From assembly GCA_026636295.1 (NCBI GenBank), contig CP089456.1, forward strand, positions 682,001-746,000: a stretch of DNA of 64,000 nt, given 5' to 3'. Below the pieces are notes generated by a model, which was given only the letters and a program-made list of their open reading frames with translations, searched no databases and was not told the origin of the DNA. Shown here piece by piece: positions 37,315 through 50,246 of this stretch; within the stretch, counting starts at the first letter, position 1, and each line of letters starts with the position of its first letter. The DNA is from Medakamo hakoo (lineage: Eukaryota; Chlorophyta; Trebouxiophyceae; Coccomyxaceae). A program made the translations under genes and the position numbers.

Positions 37315-39486
37315 CTACACGACGTTGCGCCGCTCCGGCACACTGCCCACCCTCGCCTGTTGCTCCTCCAACGCCAGCAGCAGCACAGGCGCGTGCGCCC
37401 GCGCGTGCGCCACCAAATACGTCAGCGTCTGCATCTCCGTCAGCCGGGAAATCGTGCGCTCCATCGCAAACGCCAGGTTGTCGTCGACCCAGCCGCCCTC
37501 CGGCAGGTTGCCGCCCAGCGCCTTGAGGCGCGCCGCCGCGGACCGCGACAGGACGTTGGCGAACAGGGCCGCCGGCGTCGCGTCCGCCGCCACAAAGGTG
37601 CGGACCCGGTGTTCGTACAGGACGTCGACCAGGGTGATGAAGCGCGCGGCCGCGGGCGCGGTCGCGCCCGTGAAGACGGGCACGCCGTCCAGGGCCAGCG
37701 TGTGGAAGGACCGGGCCAGGGCGATGTAGTCGGCGGCGCCCAGGGCCGAACCGCACAGGGCCTGGAAAGGGAAGTACGCCGCCGCGCCGGACGCCAGGGG
37801 GACGGACAGGGTGCGGCCCATCATGACCGGCACGGCCGCGGGCGCGGGCGGGGGCGCGGGCCCGTCGCCGACGCCGCCGCCCGCGAGCGGGTGGCAGCCG
37901 GGCGCGGCCGCCACCTCGGCGAAGCGCGCCCGCAACTCTGCTGACCCCGCCTCCGGCGTCGGCCAGTCCGGTGGGCAGAAGTACAGGCCGCGCGCCGCGT
38001 GGGCCAGGCGCCGGTAGTCGACGGAGGACGCGAGGTCGAGCGGGCGCGCGTGCGCGACGAGCGCGTCGATGAAGGGCAGGAACAGGTCGCGCTGCAGGCC
38101 GCCCTTGTACAGGTCGCCGGGCGGGCGGTTGGACGTCGCGACGAGGACCAGCCCGCCGTCCCACAGGCCGGCGAACAGGCGCGCCAGGATGGCCGCGTCT
38201 GCGACGTCGGTCACGAACAGTTCGTCGAGGGCCAGGACGGGCGACGCCGCGACCAGGTCGGACGCAACACGCCCCAGGGGGTCGGGTTCGCGGGACGCGG
38301 ACCGCAGGCGGGCGTGGACGTCCAGCATGAAGTCGTTGAAGTGGACGCGGCGGACCTGGTGCGAGGGGTGTGGGGCGTGAGGCGGGGTGGATGGAGGGTT
38401 GCCTCTGCCTACCCCCATCCTTTCCTTTATTTTTGTCTTCCCGCTCGGCTGTCTGTGGCATGTCAAGTCGCCAGCGTTCCCTCTGTAAAGAGGGCGCATC
38501 GGATTGAACAGCAATTGTAATTTTTTTTTCGTAAAGCCGCCTCGTCATCGCGGGAGGCGAGGAAAGGAAAGAAGCGCCCAAAAAAAACGCGCCCAGACGC
38601 ACCGGCACCAAACCGTTCGCCGCCTCGACGAACAGGTCCATCAGCATCGTCTTGCCCGTGCCCACGCCGCCGTACATGTACAGGCCGCGCGGCGTGCCGG
38701 CGGGCGGGGACGGGCTGGGCGGTGGGGCGTGCGCGGGCTTGTCGCCGTTTCCGCCGCCAAAGAAGCTGGACAACCACCCGCCGCTCGTCGGCGTGGTGGA
38801 GGGCGCGCCGCCGCCCCCGCCGTCCATCGCGTCCATGAGCGTCATGCCACTGCGACGCGGTGGGGACGGCGCGGACGGCGTGCCCCCTCCCCCGCGCAAC
38901 ACCCCTGCCTCCACCGCCGTCCGCACGCCCTCCCACACGCCGTGCAGCGCGCGCGCGGCCGCCTCCTGCCGCGGGTCGCGGCGGTACAGCCCGGCCGCCC
39001 GGCGGGCGGCGTACAAGCCGAGCGGCGAGGCCGGGGGAGCCGCCCGGACGTCGGCCGACGCGAGGAACGGGTCCGGGCCCAGGCCAGAGCCGGACGCCTC
39101 GGGCGGCGGGGCTGTCGTGTGGGGATGGGGATGGGGATGGAGGGGCGTGAGGGCAGCACGCCGAGCCGCTGGGTGTCGTCTCGGCAGTCGTCTTTGTTCA
39201 ACAGCGCACGCACACAATCCTCCCCAATGGTCTCACCATCCCGGACCACGTCCTCCACGGACGACGTGTTGAGCTGGCTGGTGGCAGGGAGGGAGGTGTG
39301 GAGCGGGCGACGCGACGACGGCCGCAGCACCGTCGCCGCGCCGCCGCCAATGGCTGTCGTCGACGACGTCGCCGCGGCGGCGCTCAGTGCTCGCAGGGCA
39401 GAGCTGGACAAGCGTGACCCAGGCGATCTGCCCGCTCGCCTGCCCGCCGCCCGCAGCAGCAGCAGGGCGGCGCGGGCGGTCGCCAT
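37315..39486 (-). CDS. AFG1: AFG1/LACE1-family AAA ATPase, mitochondrial
   Basis: Inner-membrane-associated mitochondrial ATPase linked to turnover of respiratory-chain subunits. Exons are 39486..39237, 39111..38603 and 38355..37315 (donors gtgaga and gtgcgt), 599 aa. The N-terminus MATARAALLLLRAAGRRAGR is a good mitochondrial presequence. Core: LGLYAARRAAGLYRRDPRQE, Walker A GLYMYGGVGTGKTMLMDLF, then after the splice VRRVHFNDFMLDVHARL, Walker B LALDELFVTDVADA, and the sensor ATSNRPPGDLYKGGLQR. DYRRL and FITLVDVLYEHRVR complete the family signature. A Gly/Ser/Pro-rich insert precedes Walker A. Divergent from ELOF1 by 166 bp. Confidence 0.94.
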
Positions 39487-39652
39487 TTTTGTTATTTTTG
39501 CTGTGAAGTAACGACGGTCGAGCCATCAGTCCGTCGTTTTTTCTGTCACCCAAAAAACACGCGTGCGCTGCCGACGCAAGGAGACGCCGCACACAGCAAC
39601 AACTGCAGCAGCAGTAGTAGCAGCATCACAGCACCCTCTCTCACATCCCGCC

Positions 39653-40136
39653 ATGGGCAAGCGCAAGTCCAGCAAAAAACCCGTCGCTAAGAAAGCCCGA
39701 CCCAAACTGGAAAAAACGTTCAACTGCCCCTTCTGCAACGCGCACAACTCCGTCGAGTGCCGCGTCGACCGGGCGGCCAGGACGGGCAGCCTGGCCTGCG
39801 GCGTGTGCAGCGCCAGCTACAGCACCGTGGCGGACGACCTGACGGAAGAGTGCGACCTGTTGCGTTTTTTGTCTTCGTCCTTTCGCTCGGCCGACCACAA
39901 CCTGCGCCGCCCCTCCCCCCTTCCGCCCGCCTCTCTCACGCCTCTCCCTGCCCTCCCCGCCCACCCACACACGCACGCACGCGCGCACACACACACACAG
40001 CTACGCCGCCTGGATCGACGCGTGCGAGGAGGCCAACAAGAAAGACGCGGAAGAGGCGGCGGAAGCGGCTGCTGCTGGCGCTGCACGTCCAGCCGCGCGG
40101 CGGGCGGAAAAGGAAGAGGAGGAAGAGGACGAATGA
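39653..40136 (+). CDS. ELOF1: Transcription elongation factor ELOF1/Elf1
   Basis: Small zinc protein that binds elongating RNA polymerase II and aids transcription-coupled repair. Exons are 39653..39858 and 40001..40136, 113 aa. The N-terminus MGKRKSSKKPVAKKARPKLE is the basic tail; the zinc ribbon is CPFC followed by CGVC; splicing joins LTEECDL to YAAWIDACEEANKK, the conserved end of the fold. An acidic EEEEEDE tail closes it. The donor is the uncommon gttgcg, chosen because it alone restores the conserved joint. The acceptor lies at the end of a CA repeat. Confidence 0.93.
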
Positions 40137-40253
40137 ATGAGGCGGGGCATGTGCGTGCGTGCGTGCATCCTCGTGTTAGCCATAGCGTGTGTGTGCGACG
40201 AAACACAAACCAGCAGGGGGCCTCACACACACACTCCAGCACACGCACACGCC

Positions 40254-42668
40254 TCACGGGTGCTCGCAAAAGCCGCGGACCAGGCCCTCCCCCGAGCAGA
40301 CCGCCGACGCGGCGATCAGGACGCCCCGCCCCGCCAGGGGCGCCGCCGGCCGCCCGCCCAGCCAGCGCAGCGCCGCGACTTCCGCGTGCGTGGCCCCGCC
40401 CACAAAGGCGACGAGGACGGGCTTGTGGCGCGCAGGCTGGGCGGCGGCCGCGGGCCCGCCGCCTCCAGGCGTGGCCGGGCGGGCGGGCGGCGAGGCGCTC
40501 CCCCCACCCCCGCCGCCCCCACCGCTCCTGCTTTCCGTCGGCACGCCGCTCACCCCGTCCACGCCCCATCGCACGTCAAAGGCCGGGCCGGGCAGCGACC
40601 TCAGCGCGTCCGCGGCGGCGGGCGAGGACGCCCACCCGCCCGGTGCGGCCAGCGCAGCTTCCACCAACCGCACGGACAGTGGCGCGACGCCGGGCGCCGT
40701 CACGTACGCGGCGTCGATGGGGACGACGGGCGGCCCACCGGGCGTGGTGCCAGGCGCCACGCCGCCGTCCGGGTGGGCCAGGCGCAGCGGCCGGCGGGCG
40801 GCGGCCCACGCCGAGCGCGGGCTGCCGCCGCGGGTGGTGGACGGCGCACCGCCGCCGCCGCCGCCGCCGCAGCCGTGGGCGAGGCTGCCGTCCGGCCGGC
40901 GCAGCAAGCCGCCCGCTTCTAGGGCAACCAGGCTGGCCAGGTGTCCCGGGCCGTGGGCGGCCAAAAAGGCAGACCGCAGGCGTGCCGCACGCGCGGCCGG
41001 GCCCGTGCCGCCCCCGCCACCGCCGCCGGGCCCGGCGCCCGGCGCCCAGGGACCGCCGCCGCCGGACGCGGTCAGGGCGTGCAGGGCTAGGAGGCGGGCG
41101 CCCGCGGCGGGGGAGGTGGCGGCTAAGTAGAGGCCATCGCCGTCGGGCGCTGCTCCGGCGGCGGAGCCTGCGCCGGGCGGGCAGGCCGCGCCGCCGCCGG
41201 CCTCGCCACCACCCGCCGCCGCCAGCCCCAGCGCGTCTTCGATCCGGTCCGCCGCGAGCCCGTCCGCCGCGGACCCTCCGCCTCCCACCACAGCGCCCAG
41301 CGCGCCGCCCACCCCGCCGCTGCCGCCGCCGGGCCCGCCGTTCAACAGCGCGGCCTCCGCCGCCAGGCGGGCGCGGAATGCGGGGCCCGTCGCCAGGCGG
41401 CCCGCCGCTTCCGCGACGCCGACGTGGCGCTGGACCAGGGGCAGCGATTTCAGCTCTGTGGCGAGGGCACGCAGGCCGGCAATGGAAGAAGACGGCGGCG
41501 GCGACGACGGGCCGGCCGACGGCCCGCCGCCGCCGCCGCCGCCGGCTTCCCGCCTGTAGCCTTCCTGCAGCGCGCGCGCCCTCGCAGCCAGGGCCGGGCC
41601 CGCGGCCGGGAAGGGCGCGTCGCGCAGTTCGGCAAAGACCGCGTCGGCCGCAGCCGATCCCCAGGGCACGCGCGTGGGCGGGGCCGGCGGGGACGGGTGG
41701 TGGCCGGCGGGCCGGGCGGACGGCGGCGGCGGCAGGAGCAGCGCCCCACCCCGAGCCCCGCCCAACACCTCGCCCGCCAGCCCTTCGTACGTCAGACACG
41801 TCAGCAGCGGGGTCAGCGGGTCGACGCACCGGTCGATGATGATGAGGTCGTCGACCGCGCCCGCCCCGGGGACGGGGGCGGCCCGGCCGGCCGCCGCGCG
41901 GCGGGCGGACAGCGCGGCCCGCACCGCGTCGGCGGCCGGGCCCACGCCCCTCACGCGGGAGGGCGCGCCACCCAGCACCCCCGCAAACGCCGCATCCAAC
42001 GCGGCGGCCAGCGCGGCGGCAGGCCCGACGTCCCCATCCGCCGCCAATGTCCGCCAGGCGCGCGGGTCTTCCAGGGACAGCGTGTCGGCGTCGCACGGCA
42101 AGAAGTGGATGGGCAGGTCGGAAATGGAAGAGAAGGAGCCGAGCGCGCCGCCGGCGGCGAGGACGCGTTTGGCGGACGGTGTGGCCGCGGGGACGCACGC
42201 CAGACGGAAGGTGCTTGACGGCGGCGCGGCGACGACGGCGGCCGCGACGGCGGCCAGGGCGGGCGCAGACGGGCGGGCAATGAAGAGGACGGGCGGCGGG
42301 GGGGCGCGCTGCCCGCCGCTGCCGCCCAGCTCCAGCGGCGGCGCGCCCGCGCCCGCCGGCAGGGCCAGCAGGTCCTCCACGCCGTGCTCACGGAGCAGGG
42401 CGACGGACGCGATGCTGCCCAACCAGGCCGCGATGGGCGGGTCGAGGACCAGCGTTTTCTTGCCGGGAGACTGGAAGGGAGGGAGGGAGGGAGGGAGGGA
42501 GGGAGGGGGGGAGGTCGTGAGCGCGCGTAGAGCGGAGAGCAAAACAGAGGGCGTGCGGCCGCCCAGGAAAGCCCACACCCGCACCGCGTCCAGGAAGTCG
42601 ATAAGAAGGGCCCGGGCCTCGTCCCGCAGGGTCGACAAGTCGGGGACAGATGGCGGGGACGCCGCCAT
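40254..42668 (-). CDS. VPS33: VPS33, Sec1/Munc18 subunit of HOPS/CORVET
   Basis: SM protein that proofreads SNARE assembly for vacuolar and endosomal fusion. Exons are 42668..42579 and 42470..40254 (108-bp intron, donor gtgtgg), 768 aa against about 600 in other species; the excess is Gly/Pro/Ala inserts. Family blocks: the N-terminal RDEARALLIDFLDAVR joined to SPGKKTLVLDP, VDDLIIIDRCVDPLTPLLT followed by CLTYEGLAGEVLG, the segment LKSLPLVQRHVGVAE, and VLVAFVGGATHAEVAALRWL near the end. The intron contains a GGGA repeat next to its acceptor. Confidence 0.93.
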   Translation of the reverse strand: MAASPPSVPDLSTLRDEARALLIDFLDAVRVWAFLGGRTPSVLLSALRALTTSPPPSLPPSLPPFQSPGKKTLVLDPPIAAWLGSIASVALLREHGVEDLLALPAGAGAPPLELGGSGGQRAPPPPVLFIARPSAPALAAVAAAVVAAPPSSTFRLACVPAATPSAKRVLAAGGALGSFSSISDLPIHFLPCDADTLSLEDPRAWRTLAADGDVGPAAALAAALDAAFAGVLGGAPSRVRGVGPAADAVRAALSARRAAAGRAAPVPGAGAVDDLIIIDRCVDPLTPLLTCLTYEGLAGEVLGGARGGALLLPPPPSARPAGHHPSPPAPPTRVPWGSAAADAVFAELRDAPFPAAGPALAARARALQEGYRREAGGGGGGGPSAGPSSPPPSSSIAGLRALATELKSLPLVQRHVGVAEAAGRLATGPAFRARLAAEAALLNGGPGGGSGGVGGALGAVVGGGGSAADGLAADRIEDALGLAAAGGGEAGGGAACPPGAGSAAGAAPDGDGLYLAATSPAAGARLLALHALTASGGGGPWAPGAGPGGGGGGGTGPAARAARLRSAFLAAHGPGHLASLVALEAGGLLRRPDGSLAHGCGGGGGGGAPSTTRGGSPRSAWAAARRPLRLAHPDGGVAPGTTPGGPPVVPIDAAYVTAPGVAPLSVRLVEAALAAPGGWASSPAAADALRSLPGPAFDVRWGVDGVSGVPTESRSGGGGGGGGSASPPARPATPGGGGPAAAAQPARHKPVLVAFVGGATHAEVAALRWLGGRPAAPLAGRGVLIAASAVCSGEGLVRGFCEHP
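42476..42511 (+). repeat. (GGGA)n tract inside the VPS33 intron
   Basis: About eight GGGA units on the plus strand, i.e. TCCC on the transcribed mRNA, just upstream of the acceptor. It serves as the polypyrimidine tract of the intron. Confidence 0.85.
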
Positions 42669-42951
42669 CTTTGCGTCCGTGCAAATAGCAGAATGAACGG
42701 GGCGGTCATTCAGACCCGCGTCCTCTTTGCACGTCCGCCCCCGACACACACACACACATACACACACGCGCGCGCGCACATCCCCAACCACGGCCGCCCG
42801 CCCGCTGTTGTGGCGTACCATCCCCGCGCTCTCACACGTGCTTCGAGCTGCGCCGCCGCCGTCGCACCCGCGCAACAGCAACGCGCGCGCCTTTCTCGCC
42901 CGCCCGCGCGCCCTGCCTTCCTTTGAAGAGACCGCGGACGACAGCGACGCC

Positions 42952-43977
42952 ATGGGGGAGAGCCAGGTGAGCGGTAGATCTTGAGACTCTGTTTACTGCT
43001 CCCCGGCGAGCCAAGGAGGGTGGGAGCATGCCGGCGGAGCGCGCGGCACGGCACGGCCACTCGTCGATCGGTTCATTTCCAATGCATTGGACACCTCTCA
43101 CTCGTTTCGCCTTCCCCATTCCGCCCACAGTACTCCTTCTCCCTGACCACGTTCAGCCCGTCCGGCAAGCTCGTCCAGGTGCGGTGTCCAGGAGGGGTGG
43201 AGGCGTCAGGCGAAAAAGACGGGAGCGGTCGCTCGTCACCTCCCACCACCGATCCCCTCTCCTCGCCACCCAGCGCGCGCCCGCAACCTCCCCTCCCATC
43301 CATCCACCCACCCGCCCAAACGACAACAGATCGAGTACGCCCTCAACGCCGTGAACGCGGGCGCGACCGCCCTGGGCATCCGCGCCGTCGACGGCGTCGT
43401 CCTCGCCACCGAGAAGAAGGTGCGGTCGCCCCTCGTCGACCCGGCCACCCTGCAAAAACTGGCGCCCATCACAGACACCATCGGGCTGGCCTACGCCGGC
43501 ATGGGCCCGGACGCGCGCGTCCTGGCCCGGCGCGCCCGCAAGTCTGCGCAAGCCTACTTCCGGACGTACGCGGAACCCGTGCCCGTCGCCCAGCTGTGCC
43601 GCGAGACCGCCGCCGTCATGCAAGAGTTCACGCAGCGCGGCGGCGTCCGGCCCTTTGGCGTCTCCCTGCTCATGGCCGGGTGGGACAAGGACGGCGGCCC
43701 ACAACTCTACCAGATCGACCCGTCCGGCTCTTACTTTGCCTGGAAAGCGTCGGCCATCGGCAAAAACATGGCGCACGCCAAGACGTTTTTGGAGAAGCGG
43801 TACTCGGAAGACATGGAGGTCGAGGACGCGATCCACACCGCCCTCTTGACGCTCAAGGACGGGTTTGAGGGCGAGCTGAGCGGGGACGCCGTGGAGGTGG
43901 CGGTCGTGGGGAAGGACCGGTCGTTCCGGGTGCTGACGCCGGCCGAGGTGTCGGACTATTTGAAGGAGGTGGAGTAG
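42952..43977 (+). CDS. PAB1: 20S proteasome subunit alpha-2
   Basis: Structural outer-ring subunit of the 20S core (PSMA2). Exons are 42952..42966 (15 bases, MGESQ), 43131..43178 (48 bases) and 43330..43977; 236 aa, the standard length. The joins rebuild the alpha-subunit N-terminal signature [16 protein letters not shown] plus [32 protein letters not shown] and [20 protein letters not shown] follow. Donors are gtgagc and gtgcgg. The alpha-2 identity is judged from [14 protein letters not shown] and the YRTYxEPVP-like block [16 protein letters not shown]. Confidence 0.96.
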
Positions 43978-44117
43978 GGAACGGGGGGGCGGGGCTGCGT
44001 GTGTGTGTTTTTCAGAGGGTGCGGGGTGGCACAGAGAGGGCGCGGTGTGGACACAAGCACGGACAGGAAACGCGAACCCACACACACACACCACCCCGCC
44101 GCCTCTCCCTCCCCGGC

Positions 44118-46333
<2,216 letters not shown>

Positions 46334-46615
46334 TGCGCGCTGGTGCGTCGGTTCCAGAGGCTGTCCTGCGGTCGGGTGACGAGGGCCAGGAGAGCACGGC
46401 GGGAGGGCACGCGGGCCCGCTGAAAGGAATTGCGGAGTGAGGCTGTCCGCACCATCCATCCATCCCCATCCCCGAGTGCCTCCCGACCACCCCCTCCCCC
46501 CGACCTCAATCCCGGGGCGAGCAGGAGCGAGCAGGACGAGGCCCGCTCCCTTTGCTTTGCCTCCGCACACGCACCTCGCCTGCTACACGGCCTCCACCGT
46601 CTACGCACACACACC

Positions 46616-47764
46616 CTACTCCTCCGCCTCACACACGGGCAGGCGGATGACCAGGTCCACGCCCTCGTCCACGCCGCCGCCGCCGCCGCCGCCGTCCGCG
46701 CCGCCGCCAGACCGGAACGCGAGCATGAGGTGGACGAACGGCGCATCGGGTGGGCCAATGCCCAGGAGGGCGCGGGCGGGGCGCAGAGCCACGGCGGCGT
46801 GTAAAGCGCGCTCCAAATCCCGGGCCCGGATGACGGCGGAGGACGGGGCGGCCGGGCCGGGCCGGTGCCGCGCGCCGGGCGGCGGCAGCGCGGCCGCGGC
46901 CGACACGCCCTCCCCACCGCCGCCGCCGCCGCCCTCTTCCTCCACCCGGGCCGCGGGGGGTAGCACGGGCAGACCAGCCAGGGCCAAGCCCGCGCTCACG
47001 CCCACGCCCCGCGCCCGCAGGGCCAGGCGGCCGGACGGCGACGCCTCCACCTCTGCTTCGCCGCCCGCCGCGAGACCGGCCAGCCGGTCCAGCGCCGCCG
47101 CCGCCCGGCCCGCCACGCCCGCCGCGTCCACGTAAAAAGCGCACAGTGGGGCGGCGTCACGCGCCGCGACCAATGCATCCAGTTCCGAGGGCGGGAAGGG
47201 GCGGGAGATGGGCACGTCGTGGGCGAGGGCGGCGGGGCCGCCGCGCGAGAGCAGCCCAAGGAAGGGCTGCTGCGGGGGCGGGGGCCCGCCGCCCTCGGCG
47301 GCGGCGCCGCCCACCGCGCGCTGGGTGAGGCGCAGCTCCAGCGCGTCCGCGCCGAGGGCGACGGCGCCGCGCAAACCCCGGCGCAGGGCGGGCCCGTCCA
47401 CACGAAATGCGATCGAGTCGGCGTGGCGGGCCGCCAGGCGGAGCGTGCCCGGCGCCCACGCCGCGCTGGACGCCCAGCGCGCGGCGATGAACGGACCGCC
47501 GGTGTCCAAGCCGGACTGCAGCAAGTACAGGTCGTCGGGCGTCAGCAGGAGCTGGAAGGTCTTCCCGAATTTTTCGAGAGCGGGGAGCCAGTCTGGCGGG
47601 TTGATGGATGGATGGGGAGGGAGGGAGGGAGGGTAGGAGCGCGCGTGCGACGAGGGGGGGCCGGCAAGATGGCGGGCATTGAGACGCCAAGGCCCGCGCA
47701 CCCTCCCCGCACCTTTCTCCAGGTCCGTGAGAGCGCGGTCTGACAGGGTGGCCTTGAACTTCAT
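46616..47764 (-). CDS. HUS1: HUS1, subunit of the 9-1-1 checkpoint clamp
   Basis: PCNA-like ring subunit loaded at damaged DNA to activate ATR signalling. Exons are 47764..47713 and 47592..46616 (donor gtgcgg), 342 aa. The N-terminus MKFKATLSDRALTDLEKDWL, then FGKTFQLLLTPDDLYLLQSG, matches HUS1; SRPFPPSELDALVA after AHDVPI is the mid-protein HUS1 block. Gly/Glu inserts lie in the second half, and the end VDLVIRLPVCEAEE fits the last strand. The identity rests on N-terminal and central blocks because the C-terminal half is Ala-rich. It is 282 bp upstream of SnRK1 on the same strand. Confidence 0.85.
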   Translation of the reverse strand: MKFKATLSDRALTDLEKGAGRVRGPWRLNARHLAGPPSSHARSYPPSLPPHPSINPPDWLPALEKFGKTFQLLLTPDDLYLLQSGLDTGGPFIAARWASSAAWAPGTLRLAARHADSIAFRVDGPALRRGLRGAVALGADALELRLTQRAVGGAAAEGGGPPPPQQPFLGLLSRGGPAALAHDVPISRPFPPSELDALVAARDAAPLCAFYVDAAGVAGRAAAALDRLAGLAAGGEAEVEASPSGRLALRARGVGVSAGLALAGLPVLPPAARVEEEGGGGGGGEGVSAAAALPPPGARHRPGPAAPSSAVIRARDLERALHAAVALRPARALLGIGPPDAPFVHLMLAFRSGGGADGGGGGGGVDEGVDLVIRLPVCEAEE

Positions 47765-48083
47765 TGCTGGGGCGTGGGTGCCGCGGCCGCACGCGCGCTG
47801 GGTCGGGGGCACCCTTTGCCCGCGAGAGAAAAAAAGTGCAGAGACTTGGTCTGGCGAGGAGCAGAGGCGAAAAAAAACTGTGCGGGCCGGCGGAAAAAAA
47901 ATTCTTTTCGCCCGTCGCGCACACATCCACATCCCTATTCGCCCGGCTCGCCCACGCGCGCGTACCCCTGTTGGGCCACCGAGCCGGCGCGCGTGACAGT
48001 AGAGAAGCAGGGTGAGGCAGCCGCTGCTTTTGTGTTCGCCGCCGCGCAGCCGCTTGTTCTCTCTTTCTCGCGCCCGCTGTGCG
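47765..48083. promoter_or_regulatory. Shared upstream region of HUS1 (-) and LSM2 (+)
   Basis: These 319 bp hold A-rich runs (about 47828-47835, 47869-47876 and 47894-47901). One TTTCGCCC at 47906-47913 fits the plant E2F consensus WTTSSCSS. No coding signal was seen. Confidence 0.4.
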
Positions 48084-48488
48084 ATGCTCTTCTACTCCTA
48101 CTTCAAGACCCTGGTCGGCCAGGAGGTCACGGTCGAGCTGAAGAACGACCTGGCGATCACGGGTGAGTTGAGGGTGGGAGGTGGGAGCCGTCGTCGTTCT
48201 CTTTTCTTCGCGCTGGCATCAACCAGCCCACCCCGCCACCACCTCCATCCCATCCCCCCATCAAAAACAGGCCGCCTCCACTCCGTCGACCAGTACCTCA
48301 ACATCAAGCTGGCCGACGTCCGCCAGCAGGCCGCGGGCTCGTCTGCCGCGCCCTCCCCCGCCCTCGCCTCCGTCCGCAACGCCTTCATCCGCGGGTCCGT
48401 CGTGCGGTACGTCGTGCTGCCGGCCGCGGGCGTGGACACGGAGCTCCTGCACGACGCGACGCGGCGGGAGGCGCGTGGAGCAGCGTGA
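48084..48488 (+). CDS. LSM2: U6 snRNA-associated Sm-like protein LSM2
   Basis: Sm-fold subunit of the LSM2-8 ring on U6 snRNA and the LSM1-7 mRNA-decay ring. Exons are 48084..48162 and 48271..48488 (108-bp intron, donor gtgagt), 98 aa. MLFYSYFKTLVGQEVTVELK followed by NDLAITG and RLHSVDQYLNIKLADV is the Sm1 motif; FIRGSVVRYVVLPAAGVDTE is the Sm2 motif. The length is standard. Convergent with RFC5 (110-bp gap). Confidence 0.97.
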   Translation: MLFYSYFKTLVGQEVTVELKNDLAITGELRVGGGSRRRSLFFALASTSPPRHHLHPIPPSKTGRLHSVDQYLNIKLADVRQQAAGSSAAPSPALASVRNAFIRGSVVRYVVLPAAGVDTELLHDATRREARGAA

Positions 48489-48598
48489 GGGGGGTGGGGT
48501 GTGTTGCTGCGCGCGCGTGTGTGTGAAGCAAGAAACCAGAGAAAGCGATACAGGAAAACGCCCACCCCACCCACCCCCCTTCTTTTCCATCCCTCCCA

Positions 48599-50192
48599 TC
48601 AAATCGCGGCTGCGACGATCGACTCGCGCGCGGCCGCAAACGCGCCGACCAGGGCCCCCAGCTGCAAGCGCTCATTCGTGCCGGCAGCCAGGTTCGCTTC
48701 CACGTCAGCCAGGGCGATGATGAGGTCCCCACGCACGCGCGGCGGCATGGCCAGCCGCTGGACGAGCGGCAGCAGGGCGCCGACGATGTCGACGAGCGCG
48801 TAGCCCTTGGCCGCACACTCCGACGCCACCGCCTCCAGGGCGTCGCCAAACTCGGCGTTGAGCAGCAGGCGGGCGAAGGCTTCGATGTCGGAGGGGGGTG
48901 GCGTGCCGGTGCACGCGTAGACGGCCGGGCCGTCGATGGAGATGGTGGAGGTGGGCGGGGGCGGGGGCGCGGGCGCGGGCGCAGGCGCCGCGCCGCCGCC
49001 GCCAGCCGCCTCGTGCGCGTGCGCTTGCCCGCCCGCCACGGCCATGGCCGTGGCTTGCAGGATGTTGAGCGTGCGCCGCATGTCGCCGCAGCCCAGCGTG
49101 ACGACGGCGTCCATGCCGTCCGGCGTGAGGGTCAGCCCCTCGGCGCCCGCGATGGCGGTCACCCGCTCGCGCACCGCGCCCTCTGCCAGCGGCGGGAAGC
49201 GGAAGCGCGTGCACCGGGATTGCAGGGCCGGGATGATTTTGGAGGCGTAGTTGCAGATGAGGCAGAACCGGGCGTTGCGCGCGTATTTCTCAATGACTGG
49301 TGGTGGGGGGCGGGAGGAGGGCGTGGGAGGCGGGAGGGAACAGGTGGGCGGATGGAATGGGGTGGGATGGGCACGGACGCGGGCACGGACAGAAAACGGG
49401 ACCGGCCGAACGAAAAAACCAACTCACCCCGCCGCAGCGCGAACTGGGCATCCTTGGTCATGGCGTCGCACTCGTCCAGGATGATCAGCTTGAACTTGTT
49501 GCTGCGGGCGTGTGTGGGCGTGTGGTGGGCGGGTTGGGAGGGGTGAGTGGTCGGGTTTTGAAAGGCACGGGGTCGCTTCTTCTCCGTCCGCCCGCCCACC
49601 CCCCGCTCCCACCCCTCCTCCCCCGTCCCTCTTCACCTGAAGATCGTGCGCGTGGACGCGAAGTCCACGACCTGCTGCCGCACCACGCCAATGCCGCGGT
49701 CGTCGGACGCGTTGAGCTCCAGCACCATGTTGGGCGCGGCCGCACCGTACAGCTGGCGGGCGACGGCCAGAATGGTGGAGGTCTTGCCCGTCCCCGGCGG
49801 GCCGTAGAACATGAGGTGGGGCAAGCGGGACTCGTCGACGAGGCGGCGGACTGTTTGGAGGGGAAGGGGTGCGGGCGTGAAAAAAAAGGCGCGCGGGCAT
49901 TTGTTTTTTCCGCAGCGCGCTTCGCATCAAGATGCGGCCCGCACCCGTCCCGGAGAGTTGGTAAACGCGGCCCGCCGACCCCACCACTCCCGCCCCCGTG
50001 CACAACGCAACTGGTGTCGATGATCTCCCGGTGCGCGCACACGTCGTCCAACGTGCGCGGCCGGTATTTCTCCACCCAGGGCGCAGACTCGGCGCCGGCA
50101 GTAGGTGGCAGGGGAGGGCCCGACCCGAGCTTGCCCTTGCCCTTGTCCAGGGCTGGCGCGGCGGGCGGGGCCGCGGGCGTGACGTCCATCAT
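48599..50192 (-). CDS. RFC5: Replication factor C small subunit RFC5 (yeast Rfc3)
   Basis: AAA+ subunit of the PCNA clamp loader and of the Rad17 9-1-1 loader. Exons are 50192..50012, 49850..49637, 49501..49428 and 49296..48599; 388 aa. [14 protein letters not shown], Walker [35 protein letters not shown], Walker [38 protein letters not shown] and [13 protein letters not shown] are all present; all joints restore the human alignment. The first donor is gttgcg, the others gtgaag and gtgagt. An Ala/Pro insert follows the lid domain. Its start is only 54 bp from the proposed start of the opposite-strand kinase. Its partner HUS1 lies 0.8 kb away beyond LSM2. Confidence 0.96.
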
Positions 50193-50246
50193 GGCTGCGA
50201 GGGGTGGCGCGTCGTCTGTGTCTCCTCCTCTCCCCGCGGGGACGAA

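Noticed and set aside
40001-40260. Second small gene downstream of ELOF1 (ATGAATGAGGCG onward)
   Set aside because: It is the 3' gap between ELOF1 and VPS33; its frames run antisense into VPS33 with no family support.
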